Source: JAXGQE01 sp040766585 (lineage in GTDB: Bacteria > Bacillota > SLNR01). From it: a DNA stretch of 64,000 nt. Under the pieces are notes generated by a model that saw nothing but the letters and a program-made list of their open reading frames with translations, did not search any database and was not told the origin of the DNA. The stretch is taken from the NCBI GenBank assembly GCA_040766585.1, contig JAXGQE010000002.1, positions 202,519-266,518 of the forward strand. The letters run 5' to 3'. The translations under genes and the position numbers were made by a program. Shown piece after piece: positions 7,643 to 16,443 of this stretch; position 1 is the first letter of the stretch; each line of letters begins with the position of its first letter.

Positions 7643-9904
7643 ATGCAATTATCCAAAAATGCCCTGACCGTTCTGGAAAAGAGGTACCTGAGAAAAGAAG
7701 ACGGAAACGTGGTGGAAACCCCAGAAGACATGTTGCACCGGGTGGCGGAAAATATCGCAGCCGTTGAAAAAACTGTATATGGAAAGACGGAGAAAGAGAC
7801 AAAAATAGTCGAAAAGGGATTCTTCCAGCTCATGGACAGCCAGGATTTCATACCCAACTCGCCCACTTTGATGAATGCAGGTAGAGAGCTACAGCAACTA
7901 TCGGCCTGTTTTGTACTGCCCATCGAAGATTCCATGGAAAGCATTTTTGAAACAATAAAAAATGCGGCGCTGATCCACAAAAGCGGCGGTGGAACCGGTT
8001 TTTCATTCTCCCGAATCCGACCCCGCAACGATCAGGTTCTGACCACCGGAGGCGTAGCTAGCGGACCGATCTCCTTCATGAAAGTCTTTAATGCAGCCAC
8101 AGACGCTGTAAAACAAGGAGGAACACGCAGAGGCGCCAACATGGGAATCCTGAGGGTGGATCATCCCGATATCATGGATTTCATCACCTGCAAAAAGGAC
8201 AATACTGAGATCACCAACTTCAATATTTCCATTGGTATTACAGAAGACTTCATGAAAGCCGTGGAAGAAGATCGGGACTATGATCTGTTCAACCCTCGAA
8301 CAAAGAGCAAGAGTGGAACCAAAAATGCCAAAGAGGTATTTGATCTGATTATTGATATGGCTTGGAAAAACGGAGAACCCGGTATCATTTTCCTGGATCG
8401 CATGAATCGAAAGAATCCAACGCCTCACATTGGAGAAATCGAAAGTACCAATCCCTGCGGAGAACAGCCACTTTTACCCTATGAGTCATGCAATCTGGGA
8501 TCCATTAATCTGGCCCGAATGATCAAAGGAGAGAATGGGAAACGGGATATTGATTTTGACCATTTGAGAGACGTAGTACGGCAGTCCGTCCACTTTCTGG
8601 ATAACGTCATTGATGCCAATCAGTATCCACTGCCCATGATCGAAGAGATGACCAAAGGCAATCGCAAAATTGGTCTGGGTGTTATGGGATTTGCCGATCT
8701 GCTGATTCACCTGGGTATTCCCTACAATTCTGATCGGGCCGTTTACCTGGCTGAGAAAATCATGCGTTTCATTGATGAAGAATCCAAGCGTATGTCTGTG
8801 GAATTGGCAGAAGAGCGGGGCGTGTTCCCGAATTTCAAAGGCAGCGTTTACGATTCGCCGGGCGGGCTGCCCCTGCGTCATGCAACTACAACCACCATTG
8901 CCCCCACCGGGACTATTTCAATCATTGCCGGAGTGTCTAGCGGAATTGAACCTCTGTACGCTGTATCGTATACCCGTACTGTGCTGGATAACAACACCCT
9001 GATTGAAGTCCATCCATTGTTCGAAGAGGTGGCAAAAAAAGAAGGGTTCTATAGTCAGGAACTCATCGAGGAAATTACGGAAAAAGGAACCCTGCAAGGC
9101 GTCTTGGGAGTACCCGGGCATATTCAGGAAATATTTGTGACCGCTCACGACATTACACCGGAATGGCACATTAAAATGCAGGCTGCATTCCAAAAATATA
9201 CGGATAATGCAGTGTCCAAGACGGTCAATTTTGTCAGTAGCGCCACACGGGACGATGTCCTTCAGGTCTATCGACTGGCCTATGAAACCGGATGCAAAGG
9301 CGTGACAGTCTATCGCGACGGCAGCCGCGACAGCCAGGTACTCAGCACAGGAACAACAAAAGGGGTAACCACATCGATGACCGGCGTGGCTTTGACCCCT
9401 CGTCCGAGACCCTCCGTTACCATCGGTGTGACTGAGAAGATCCGCATCGGCTGCGGGAACCTGTATGTCAGCGTAAATTCGGATGAATACGGCCTATGCG
9501 AAGTATTTACCACACCGGGCCGCCATGGAGGCTGCGCCTCGCAGTCTGAGGCCACCAGTCGCCTGGTCTCCATCGCTCTTCGTTCCGGTGTTCCGGTGGA
9601 TGTCATCGTGGAACAACTTCAGGGAATCCGCTGCCCGGCTTGTCTGCGCCGCGAAGGCATTAATGTGACATCGTGTCCGGACGCTATTGCAAAAGTAATC
9701 AAAAAGTATCTTGATGTAGAAAAACAAGGATCCCTTCCTTCGGATGCAGCTGCTCGATTGCTGAACAGCCCCATCCAGAAAATGTCCACAGAGACGGAGG
9801 AAATGCTGATTAACATGAAGACATGTCCGGAATGCGGCAATGCTATCCAGTTTGAAAGCGGCTGCGTCACATGTTCAGCCTGCGGGTACTCCAAGTGCGG
9901 ATAG
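7643..9904 (+). CDS. nrdJ: Adenosylcobalamin-dependent ribonucleoside-diphosphate reductase (class II)
   Basis: 753 residues. It has the class II catalytic core: NSPTLMNAGRELQQLSACF, SGGGTGFSFSRIRP, NPCGEQPLLPYESCNLGSIN (the CGE active-site motif) and GTISIIAGVSSGIEP. The C-terminal region has the NrdJ-type CPACLRREG and a zinc-ribbon-like CPECGNAIQF/CSACGYSKCG, whose last Cys residues should act as the shuttle pair. It makes deoxynucleotides using coenzyme B12, independent of oxygen, in the cytoplasm. GAGGTG lies about eight bases before ATG 7643. Stands alone, with an NrdR-box promoter. No nrdA/B or nrdD is in the window. Confidence 0.95.
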   Translation: MQLSKNALTVLEKRYLRKEDGNVVETPEDMLHRVAENIAAVEKTVYGKTEKETKIVEKGFFQLMDSQDFIPNSPTLMNAGRELQQLSACFVLPIEDSMESIFETIKNAALIHKSGGGTGFSFSRIRPRNDQVLTTGGVASGPISFMKVFNAATDAVKQGGTRRGANMGILRVDHPDIMDFITCKKDNTEITNFNISIGITEDFMKAVEEDRDYDLFNPRTKSKSGTKNAKEVFDLIIDMAWKNGEPGIIFLDRMNRKNPTPHIGEIESTNPCGEQPLLPYESCNLGSINLARMIKGENGKRDIDFDHLRDVVRQSVHFLDNVIDANQYPLPMIEEMTKGNRKIGLGVMGFADLLIHLGIPYNSDRAVYLAEKIMRFIDEESKRMSVELAEERGVFPNFKGSVYDSPGGLPLRHATTTTIAPTGTISIIAGVSSGIEPLYAVSYTRTVLDNNTLIEVHPLFEEVAKKEGFYSQELIEEITEKGTLQGVLGVPGHIQEIFVTAHDITPEWHIKMQAAFQKYTDNAVSKTVNFVSSATRDDVLQVYRLAYETGCKGVTVYRDGSRDSQVLSTGTTKGVTTSMTGVALTPRPRPSVTIGVTEKIRIGCGNLYVSVNSDEYGLCEVFTTPGRHGGCASQSEATSRLVSIALRSGVPVDVIVEQLQGIRCPACLRREGINVTSCPDAIAKVIKKYLDVEKQGSLPSDAAARLLNSPIQKMSTETEEMLINMKTCPECGNAIQFESGCVTCSACGYSKCG

Positions 9905-10528
9905 GATCTGGCCGGTAGATTTTCAGCTGCCATCGCAGGCTACCCTTGTTAAGATGGGCAACCCGATATCGATAAGACAGGGGCATGTTCTCTATTGATT
10001 CTATAGAGAACATGCCCCGTACCTTTCTTGTTAGAGCTGAAACCTGCGTTGACAAATCGGCGTGGAGGATCCAAGTGCATGATTCAGTATGTTCTACATG
10101 GTGTGTAGTGGAAGTACATCGCGGATCCCTCCAAGCATGGATGCAAGTCAGCGCAGGGTGCAAAGTGGATCGGAAGTCAATGTAATACAGTCTCTGGACT
10201 CGGTCAAGGGAATCTGGGTATCGGCAATGGAATCATGACCGAGAAGCATGGATGAAAGGAAGGCAGAGACAGATGACAGAAGTCTTTTGGATATCTTCCA
10301 GAACTGATTAGCGCCGTGAAAGAACGTTTTTGCAGAAGATTCGAGAACGAGATCAAGCAAATGGAACACCTCTTTTCGAAAAACAGATCAAATATGTTCT
10401 TGCTGTGGATGGGTAATGCGGAGACATTTTTCTACTGAACCATGACTATTCAAAGCATAGCCAGGATATTTTCAACGGGCTTTTAAAGGCATGCCTCATG
10501 TTTGCTCATGGAAGTCAATATCCAGATA
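9905..10528. other. Non-coding stretch with strong inverted repeats, possible mobile-element relic
   Basis: No convincing gene in either strand over about 620 bases. It opens with a perfect 16-bp inverted repeat (9980-9995 with 10003-10018; GGGGCATGTTCTCTAT and its complement, 7-base loop) without a good T-run. Then comes a longer imperfect inverted repeat: CCTGCGTTGAC...TGGAGGATCC (about 10037-10075) against GGATCCCTCCA...GTCAGCGCAGG (about 10124-10160). From about 10250 to 10440 there are short broken frames (such as EIKQMEHLFSKNR) that match nothing I know. The structure could be a MITE-like element or a structured RNA. Confidence 0.4.
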
Positions 10529-10984
10529 TCATTGGCTGGTTCCGCCGGAGCTTAGAGTCAACATAAGATCATTCATCAGTGACAATGTCTTCTGTGGATC
10601 GGAGTACTTGATCAACACAATCTCTTCATCAGTCTGGATTTGGATGGTTGGGCCAGAATCTCCGAAGAGGAACACACGACACGGACCGATACCTTCCACC
10701 TGGTAGAGACCTCGATATGCCTGCTGCCGGGTCAGTCCAGCCCCGCTGATCTTTTTGCCTAGCACAGGAGTTTCATCAAGGAGTGTTAGCTCGGCCACAT
10801 TGGACAGCGGATACGACGTTCCATACATACCGGTGATGATCAATGAATCGTTTTCGATCTTTACTTCGGGTTCAGCCGTTGTCTGATTCATGGTGTAGCG
10901 AATGAATAGAACGATTCCCGCAACAATAATGATGACTAAGGCAAGTGTGACCCAATGATTTGGTTCATTTTTTTGAAGAGTCAA
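10529..10984 (-). CDS. Membrane-anchored PH-like domain protein, function unknown
   Basis: 151 residues. Residues 10-32 form one transmembrane helix (WVTLALVIIIVAGIVLFIRY). The remaining part, about 40-145, is beta-rich (VKIENDSLIITGMYGTSYPL, then VAELTLLDETP), like bacterial PH-domain (YdbS/PH_6-like) proteins that start with a helix and continue with a PH fold. I recognise the fold class only; no enzyme motifs are visible. RBS GGAGATGATTC is weak. It is separated by 186 bp from the hydrolase gene on the same strand, so it may be transcribed on its own. Confidence 0.6.
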   Translation of the reverse strand: MTLQKNEPNHWVTLALVIIIVAGIVLFIRYTMNQTTAEPEVKIENDSLIITGMYGTSYPLSNVAELTLLDETPVLGKKISGAGLTRQQAYRGLYQVEGIGPCRVFLFGDSGPTIQIQTDEEIVLIKYSDPQKTLSLMNDLMLTLSSGGTSQ

Positions 10985-11170
10985 AGAATCATCTCCTTTT
11001 GAATATCTTTATGGTGAATATGATTCAAATGCCAGGTGGAAGTTATGAATACTCTCTTTCATCATCTCACGCTCGTCCATGGAAGGGGAAGTCTCAACCA
11101 AGGGGGTTTCGAAGCAAAATGTCAAATTGTGCTTACCATTTTCCAACTTGATTTTCATTCAAGATCCAGT

Positions 11171-12106
11171 TTACAATATCTGATTCAAATAACTCATGAT
11201 GGCCGGGATTAGGTCATCGTGCAAAGCAAAGGATGGATCCCCATAAGTAATCAGCGGGTTTTGCTGTCCCAAATGGCGCACATCTTTCAACACATGATTC
11301 ATTCCAGGAATCGAGTTTGAATAGGCATTTGGAGCTCGGCTGGTTAATGCATTGTAATCGTCTTCATCGACCTGAATATCGGCATCTCCGTGCAGAATAG
11401 CCACTGGGATATCAAGTTCCGAGATTAGTATCCCAGGATCATGCGCCATCCAGGAGAGGAGAAAAAGCTGCTGAGAAGGACTCAGAATATGATCGGCGGG
11501 AACTGTTTCATCGATGGTTCCTGAACGCAGCTTCCGCAGAATCTGAATTTCCAGGCTGTCCTCATCCAACTGCTGCAAGAGCTGCTTTTCCATGGTCACA
11601 TCGATGGAGTACCCGGTACCGCACAGTGAGATAAATCCATCCGACTGGGTTTTTTCAGCAGCAAGCATCCCGACCAGAGAACCTTGTGAATGACCAGCAA
11701 CGATGATTTCCCGGTAGCCTTTGGATTCAAGATAGTGGATGACGGATACGCAATCATTTACGAAATCATCAAAATCTATGGGTTCATTCGGATCAAAGGT
11801 TTGAGCGCTACGCCCTGCAGTACGTTTATCGTAGCGGAAAGTGGAGATTCCATTTTCGGAAAGTCCTGTGGCCAGAAGTCTCAGCGAATCATTCCTGCCG
11901 GTAATCAGCGGATTGTTTCCATCCATATCTGTGGGACCGGAGCCGGCCACCAGTAAAACGATCCGGTCTTGATCTTTTCCCATGGTTTTCCCAAATAAAG
12001 TACCTCCGGATACTGGAATTCTTTCGTAGCCGCCAAATTCCTGGTACAAGTGAACACCCACTGCGAGAAGAACCGCGATGAATACTAAAAGAGCTGTTTT
12101 TTTCAT
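11171..12106 (-). CDS. Alpha/beta hydrolase, membrane-anchored or secreted
   Basis: 311 residues. An N-terminal hydrophobic segment (1-20, KKTALLVFIAVLLAVGVHLY) anchors or exports it. The alpha/beta hydrolase core has the oxyanion-region LLVAGSGPTDMDGN, the nucleophile elbow VAGHSQGS (Ser 140), an Asp in LHGDADIQV (241 or 243) and His 271 in GMNHVLKD. The family cleaves esters, lactones or peptides; the substrate is unknown. It starts four bases after the stop of the ABC permease, so it is the last gene of that four-gene operon and may act on what the exporter handles. Confidence 0.85.
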   Translation of the reverse strand: MKKTALLVFIAVLLAVGVHLYQEFGGYERIPVSGGTLFGKTMGKDQDRIVLLVAGSGPTDMDGNNPLITGRNDSLRLLATGLSENGISTFRYDKRTAGRSAQTFDPNEPIDFDDFVNDCVSVIHYLESKGYREIIVAGHSQGSLVGMLAAEKTQSDGFISLCGTGYSIDVTMEKQLLQQLDEDSLEIQILRKLRSGTIDETVPADHILSPSQQLFLLSWMAHDPGILISELDIPVAILHGDADIQVDEDDYNALTSRAPNAYSNSIPGMNHVLKDVRHLGQQNPLITYGDPSFALHDDLIPAIMSYLNQIL

Positions 12107-12110
12107 AGAA

Positions 12111-12893
12111 TCACCCCCGTGTTATTTCCAGGTGAAGCATACGGTAGATGCTCAACCCGATGAGTACTGCAATCATGGCGATAGAGGAAGCTAGGATTCC
12201 CCAAATAAACTCAGATGGAACGACAGCCAGCATTTCAGCTTCTACCAGGAGTCCGGATGGTAAAAAGCGGTGGCCGTTCAACAAGCTGCCCACAGCGCGA
12301 ACCCCATAGGCAACCAGCAGTGTCAGCATTCCAGCCGGTATGGGTTTACGTACCAGTGCCCCAAATAGAATGAGCAGAGCCAGCACAAAAATCATGAATA
12401 TTCCCAGATAGAGGCCGGCTCTCAGTACAGGATATACCGACGGCAGTTCAAATCCAAACAGGACCCCTGAGTACGCATAGTTGACAAGTATGGAAAACGA
12501 AGTCAGAAGCAGCAGAAAACCACCGTATACAATCATTTTCCCCAGCAGCAATCCTTCAATCCGCTTTCCAGTGGACATAGGAAAGATCAATGTCTTCTCC
12601 GATATTTCCTGGGCTAACAGTCCAGACAGGGTGAATGAAATAATCAAAGTACTGATCTGATAAACATGAGTCAGATAGCCTCGGATATTGGCTGTTTGAG
12701 TGTTCACCAACATTTGATTGACGATGTCCGCAGACATGTTGGGGAACTGGCTTTTCAAAAGTTCTGGCAGGATCAGCTTGTTCATAACGGGATCGAATAC
12801 CGCAAAAAACAGCATGCCAATGGCCACGATGAGAAATCGATAGTTGCGCAGACCTTCAAGGATTTCTTTTTTAACGATGATTTTCAAGTCCAT
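12111..12893 (-). CDS. ABC-2 type transporter permease
   Basis: 260 residues with six predicted membrane segments, beginning MDLKIIVKKEILEGLRNYRF as in NatB-like permeases. A longer frame starts 33 bases upstream, but GGAGGAGGT lies at the right distance for ATG 12893. It overlaps the 3' end of the ATPase gene by 23 bases, which points to tight translational coupling. With that ATPase it forms an exporter of unknown substrate; NatAB-type sodium export or antibiotic self-defence are the common roles of such pairs. Confidence 0.85.
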   Translation of the reverse strand: MDLKIIVKKEILEGLRNYRFLIVAIGMLFFAVFDPVMNKLILPELLKSQFPNMSADIVNQMLVNTQTANIRGYLTHVYQISTLIISFTLSGLLAQEISEKTLIFPMSTGKRIEGLLLGKMIVYGGFLLLLTSFSILVNYAYSGVLFGFELPSVYPVLRAGLYLGIFMIFVLALLILFGALVRKPIPAGMLTLLVAYGVRAVGSLLNGHRFLPSGLLVEAEMLAVVPSEFIWGILASSIAMIAVLIGLSIYRMLHLEITRG

Positions 12894-13806
12894 TCTTGCT
12901 GACCTCCTCCAGGAAAATATCTTCAAGACTGGCTCTGCGCAGGTGAAAAGAGATTACCTTCAGTCTCTCCTCTGCGGCAAAACCAAGAATGGTTCCGGCA
13001 TCCCGGTCCGGATCTTGGACCGAGATGGAGATTCGATCGCCATTGATCTCCACATGGATGATTCCTGGTAATGAAGAGATCTTCTGAATCAGATCGTTGG
13101 GGATGGTTTCAGCCGGTACTTCCAGATCGAATACGGATGTAACATTTTCCTCAATCAATGTATCCAGTGATTTTTCAAGCATCATCTTTCCCTGGACCAG
13201 AATTCCGACACGATCGCAAACACGTTCTGCATCACTGAGGATGTGGGTGGACAGAAAGACTGTTTTTCCGCGTTTTTTCAAATCCAAGATCAAATTGAGA
13301 ACATCGCTGCGGCCTTCCGGGTCCAGAGCGGATGAAGGCTCATCCAACAGAATCAGATTGTAGTCGTAAAAGAGGGCTGCTGCCATTCCCAACCGTTGGC
13401 GCATACCGCGGGAATACCCACCGACCCGGCGGGCTGCGGCCTTATGCAAACCCACCCACTGGAGCATTTCCTGGACACGATGACTTACCGGTCCTTTTTT
13501 CCAATGGCTGCCCAGATACTCCAGGGTTTCTTTTCCTGTCATCCAAGGATAAAATCGCGGCTCTTCGGGAAGGTACCCGATGTGCAGATCCCCGGGATGA
13601 GTCACCTTACCCAGATCCCAACCGTTTATATGGCAGGAACCGGAACTGGGCTGGGAAAGGCCGGCTAAAATGTTCATGGTTGTGGATTTCCCCGCACCAT
13701 TGTGGCCAAGAAACCCATAGATCTCACCTTCTCTGACATTCAGATCAATACCCTGAAGTGCTTGAAAACTACCAAAACTTTTCGTTAAACCGCAGGTGGT
13801 GATCAA
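12871..13806 (-). CDS. ABC transporter ATP-binding protein
   Basis: 311 residues, full set of motifs: Walker A GHNGAGKST (34-42), signature GYSRGMRQRLGMAAAL (from about 130), Walker B LILLDEPSSALDPEG (151-165) and H-loop LSTHILSDAE. The extra ~90 residues at the C-terminus are typical of ABC-2 drug or Na+ exporters. Follows the PLDc_N-like gene with a four-base overlap and precedes the permease. The ordinary intact Walker A here contrasts with the broken one in the plus-strand exporter at 5.5 kb. Confidence 0.93.
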   Translation of the reverse strand: MITTCGLTKSFGSFQALQGIDLNVREGEIYGFLGHNGAGKSTTMNILAGLSQPSSGSCHINGWDLGKVTHPGDLHIGYLPEEPRFYPWMTGKETLEYLGSHWKKGPVSHRVQEMLQWVGLHKAAARRVGGYSRGMRQRLGMAAALFYDYNLILLDEPSSALDPEGRSDVLNLILDLKKRGKTVFLSTHILSDAERVCDRVGILVQGKMMLEKSLDTLIEENVTSVFDLEVPAETIPNDLIQKISSLPGIIHVEINGDRISISVQDPDRDAGTILGFAAEERLKVISFHLRRASLEDIFLEEVSKNGLENHR

Positions 13807-14009
13807 GCCAGATCCCTCCTTCTCCCATAAGTCAGGAACAGGATGGGACCGATCAGATTGATCAGAATAATCAGGCTCCAGGAAAGTTTGTTCAGGTTTG
13901 CAGGTCCTTCTTTGAAAAGTTTCCAGTAACAGAATGCCTTAAAAGAAAACTCGAGAACGATAATGGGAAGAAGGATAACAATGTATTCTCGGAAAAAATC
14001 AATCAACAT
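13803..14009 (-). CDS. Small PLDc_N-type membrane protein
   Basis: 68 residues with two transmembrane helices (about 8-28 and 43-60) and the ending LINLIGPILFLTYGRRR, which is the signature of the phospholipase D / cardiolipin-synthase N-terminal (PLDc_N) small-protein family. These two-helix proteins often sit next to ABC-2 exporters. GTAGGAGGCGATT precedes ATG 14009. First gene of the operon with ATPase, permease and hydrolase. Confidence 0.75.
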   Translation of the reverse strand: MLIDFFREYIVILLPIIVLEFSFKAFCYWKLFKEGPANLNKLSWSLIILINLIGPILFLTYGRRRDLA

Positions 14010-14041
14010 ATGCCAATCGCCTCCTACATGTATTTGTTTTC

Positions 14042-14090
14042 ATTATACGGACAAGATGGTCATATGATAATTGACGGGCGTCACATGACG
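14042..14090 (-). promoter_or_regulatory. Promoter of the ABC operon with candidate response-regulator site
   Basis: On the minus strand TATAAT (complement of 14042-14047) is preceded by TTATCA (14065-14070) at 17 bp. Just upstream lies a palindrome, CGTCACATGACG (14079-14090; CGTCA-N2-TGACG), centred near -48 from the likely transcription start, a normal activator position. The adjacent kinase/regulator pair is the natural candidate to use it. Confidence 0.45.
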
Positions 14091-14095
14091 GTCAT

Positions 14096-14120
14096 AAAAA
14101 AAAAGGCTTCCATGAGCCTT
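14096..14120 (-). terminator. Terminator after the response regulator gene
   Basis: Minus strand: AAGGCT / AGCCTT stem (14115-14120 with 14103-14108) with a six-base loop and a long T-run. Confidence 0.75.
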
Positions 14121-14155
14121 CAATCCTTGGTCGTATGGTTGCTTTTCGCTAGGGA

Positions 14156-14812
14156 TCAATCGTCCGAGTTGATTTGGCGAAGTAAAATGCTGGCCTGTGT
14201 GCGGTTGCTGGTTCCCAATTTGGCATATATCTCACTGATATAGTTCTTAACAGTCCCTTCGCTCAGAAACAAAGCCTTGGCGATCTGACGGTTGTTCATC
14301 CCCTTGGCCATTAATGCTCCAATCTCCAATTCACGATCGTTGAGAAGGGAAAGGTCATCTTTTCGCAGAATAGGCTGATCCTTGCTTTGCTGGGCAACAC
14401 GGGATGCCAGTTTAACGGCGATTGGGCCGGGTAGAAGTAACTGGCCGACTGTTGCATCGTGTATGGCGCGAACCAATTGAGGGCCGCTGATGTCCTTCAG
14501 CAAATACCCGGCTGCACCGTTTACCAACGCATCCACCACAAAATCATCATCGTCAAATGTGGTCAGGATGATGATGACGGTGTCAGGCGCGGTTCTTTTG
14601 ATAGCTTCTGTTGCGACCACCCCATTCATGATGGGCATCTGTATGTCCATCATGACGACATCGGGTTTGGCAGTTTCAATCAATTCCAAAGCGGCTTTGC
14701 CATTGCCGGCTTCAGCCACAACCTCCATATCTTTTTGAGTATTAATGATGGTTTTTAAGCCTTCCCGCAGAAGTTCCTGATCATCCACCAGCATAATTCT
14801 GATTTTATTCAT
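14156..14812 (-). CDS. NarL/FixJ-type response regulator
   Basis: 218 residues. The receiver domain (1-120) has the acidic pair VDDQ (9-12), phosphoacceptor Asp 56 in DVVMMDIQMP and Lys in LLKDISG; a LuxR-type HTH (about 150-212) contains LNDRELEIGALMAKGMNNRQ and LGTSNRTQASILLRQ. ATG 14812 is used rather than 14818 because AAGGGAG sits six bases before it. It overlaps the kinase gene by eight bases. The partner exporter operon starts about 150 bp downstream on the same strand behind a palindromic site. Confidence 0.92.
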   Translation of the reverse strand: MNKIRIMLVDDQELLREGLKTIINTQKDMEVVAEAGNGKAALELIETAKPDVVMMDIQMPIMNGVVATEAIKRTAPDTVIIILTTFDDDDFVVDALVNGAAGYLLKDISGPQLVRAIHDATVGQLLLPGPIAVKLASRVAQQSKDQPILRKDDLSLLNDRELEIGALMAKGMNNRQIAKALFLSEGTVKNYISEIYAKLGTSNRTQASILLRQINSDD

Positions 14813-15986
14813 GAGCATCTCCCTTCGGACTCACAACGGGGACCCTGGCTTCAAAGCCAAACCACCCGTCGGGGTTGATCCTGGCAGAAAATGTCCCGCC
14901 CAGTTCAGCGATTTGTTCTTCGATTTTTTTCAGCCCAAATCCGTAGTGAAAGTCTTTGGGCAGCTGCCCGTCATTATGACATGTGAGCACAATGATTCCT
15001 GAATGGCGAATCAGACGGATTGAGATGGATCGACTATGACCATGACGAATGGCATTGGTGATGCATTCCAGAATCATATGAAAAAAAGTCCGTTTCATTG
15101 GCAATCGCACATCGCTGATGTCTTGGAATTCAGCATCCACGCTAACCGGCGTGGTAACCCGAACCTGGTTCAACAGGTCTTCGACGGCTCGGGAAAAATC
15201 CTCATAATCTCGATCTGCTTTAATGGTGTGAATGGCATCGCGAAGCTGGTTCAGACCCAACTGCACTTGCTCTTTGGATATTTGCATTCGCCGTTTGCTC
15301 TCTCCAGGGTCTTGATCGTACACCATTAGCGCAGCTTCGATTTGAACCAGTGCTGTGGTAAGCTGATGGCCCACTGTATTGTGAATCTCCATGGCGATCC
15401 GGTTACGTTCTTTCAGCGTGGTCATCTCTTCTGCTGTAATCATTTTTGACTGCAAATCAGCGGTGGTTTGTTTCAATCTCCGGCTTTGAACGCTGTAACT
15501 TTTGGCAAGAAACGCAAAGCCGACATAGAGCAGAATCTGAAACGCTGCAATGGCAAAGAAGAGAAAGATGGTTAGGGGGGGGAGTTCCACATACGGGCGA
15601 ATGTAAATGGACATATATGCCAGGTATCCGGAAAAAGCGTAGACGGCACCGTAGGTATATCGGTAATCCAGGGCAATGTCCCAGACCAAAAGAGTCAGAA
15701 TGGACAGCCCGGCAGTGTTTCCATCAAAAAAAACTGTCAAATACACGATGAGGCCTTCCAGGTAGGGAAAGATCCCCTGTAAAAAGTGACTTTTTGTAAC
15801 GGGTAATAAAAAGTGTCTGATCAGGGTTAACAGAAAAAAAACAGCGTACCCGAATCGAAGGGATGGAATCGGACCCGGGTTGGAGATCGATACCAATCCA
15901 ACCAGCAGGGCTAAGAGAACCAGCATGGCAATGTGAGTGTACTTGAATATGGGCTCTTCGGAGCGTAAATCCGACATAAATTCCAC
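14805..15986 (-). CDS. Sensor histidine kinase, HisKA_3 (NarL-partner) type
   Basis: 393 residues. Five or six membrane helices fill residues 17-160 with little extracellular loop, followed by a coiled linker and the dimerisation motif ERNRIAMEIHNTVGHQLT with phospho-accepting His 202. The HATPase_c domain has CITNAIRHGHS (N-box) and HYGFGLKKIEEQIAELGG (G-box). This intramembrane-sensing layout is seen in DesK- and LiaS-like kinases that detect envelope or antimicrobial stress. GTG 15986 follows AAGGAGG. Forms an operon with the response regulator. Confidence 0.9.
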   Translation of the reverse strand: MEFMSDLRSEEPIFKYTHIAMLVLLALLVGLVSISNPGPIPSLRFGYAVFFLLTLIRHFLLPVTKSHFLQGIFPYLEGLIVYLTVFFDGNTAGLSILTLLVWDIALDYRYTYGAVYAFSGYLAYMSIYIRPYVELPPLTIFLFFAIAAFQILLYVGFAFLAKSYSVQSRRLKQTTADLQSKMITAEEMTTLKERNRIAMEIHNTVGHQLTTALVQIEAALMVYDQDPGESKRRMQISKEQVQLGLNQLRDAIHTIKADRDYEDFSRAVEDLLNQVRVTTPVSVDAEFQDISDVRLPMKRTFFHMILECITNAIRHGHSRSISIRLIRHSGIIVLTCHNDGQLPKDFHYGFGLKKIEEQIAELGGTFSARINPDGWFGFEARVPVVSPKGDAHE

Positions 15987-16443
15987 AGTTCCGCCTCCTT
16001 ATCCAGCATGTACATATTATATCATCCGACATTCAATTTCGAAAGACCAACTGTAGGAATTCATTCATGATTACGTATAGATAACGCGAATATATTCCGT
16101 TCAGTATCTTCATAAGGTTTTTCTTCGTCAATTTTGAGGTTTGTATGAGTATTGAAAAGCTAGGAATAAACAATAACGATGGGGTTCATTTTTGGCCAGA
16201 TGCGATCAGAATTTTGATCGTCACAGAAGTTTGGCTTTCTTGAGATCCTTTATCCATGACCTGCAACGGTTGTGCTGAAAAAGAGCGTACGATAGAAGCC
16301 GGTCAAAACGGTCTGAATGGAATGCTGACGAATTCGAAAAAGATACCCTTCACATAACTTTCAGAGAACTGTCAAACGAAATACACACTGAACCCCTACA
16401 ATGAGAGCAAGTTAGAAATTGACAAGACATGGAGGCGATCAGT
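15987..16443. other. Intergenic stretch without a recognisable gene
   Basis: About 450 bases between the kinase gene (minus) and the Cys-rich secreted protein gene (plus). I see no good frame, no strong repeat and no clear consensus promoter; regulatory signals of both divergent genes must lie here. Confidence 0.5.

Noticed and set aside
9980..10018. Perfect 16-bp hairpin as the nrdJ terminator
   Set aside because: No T-run follows (CGTACCTTTC), so I list it as a repeat structure and not as a terminator.
9985..10185. Plus-strand frame of 66 codons and its minus-strand mirror
   Set aside because: Both start with MFSI(D/E)SIENMP only because they cover the two arms of the perfect hairpin; no codon bias or ribosome site.
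13350..13730. Plus-strand frames opposite the ABC ATPase
   Set aside because: Mirror frames of a clearly conserved minus-strand gene with all ABC motifs.
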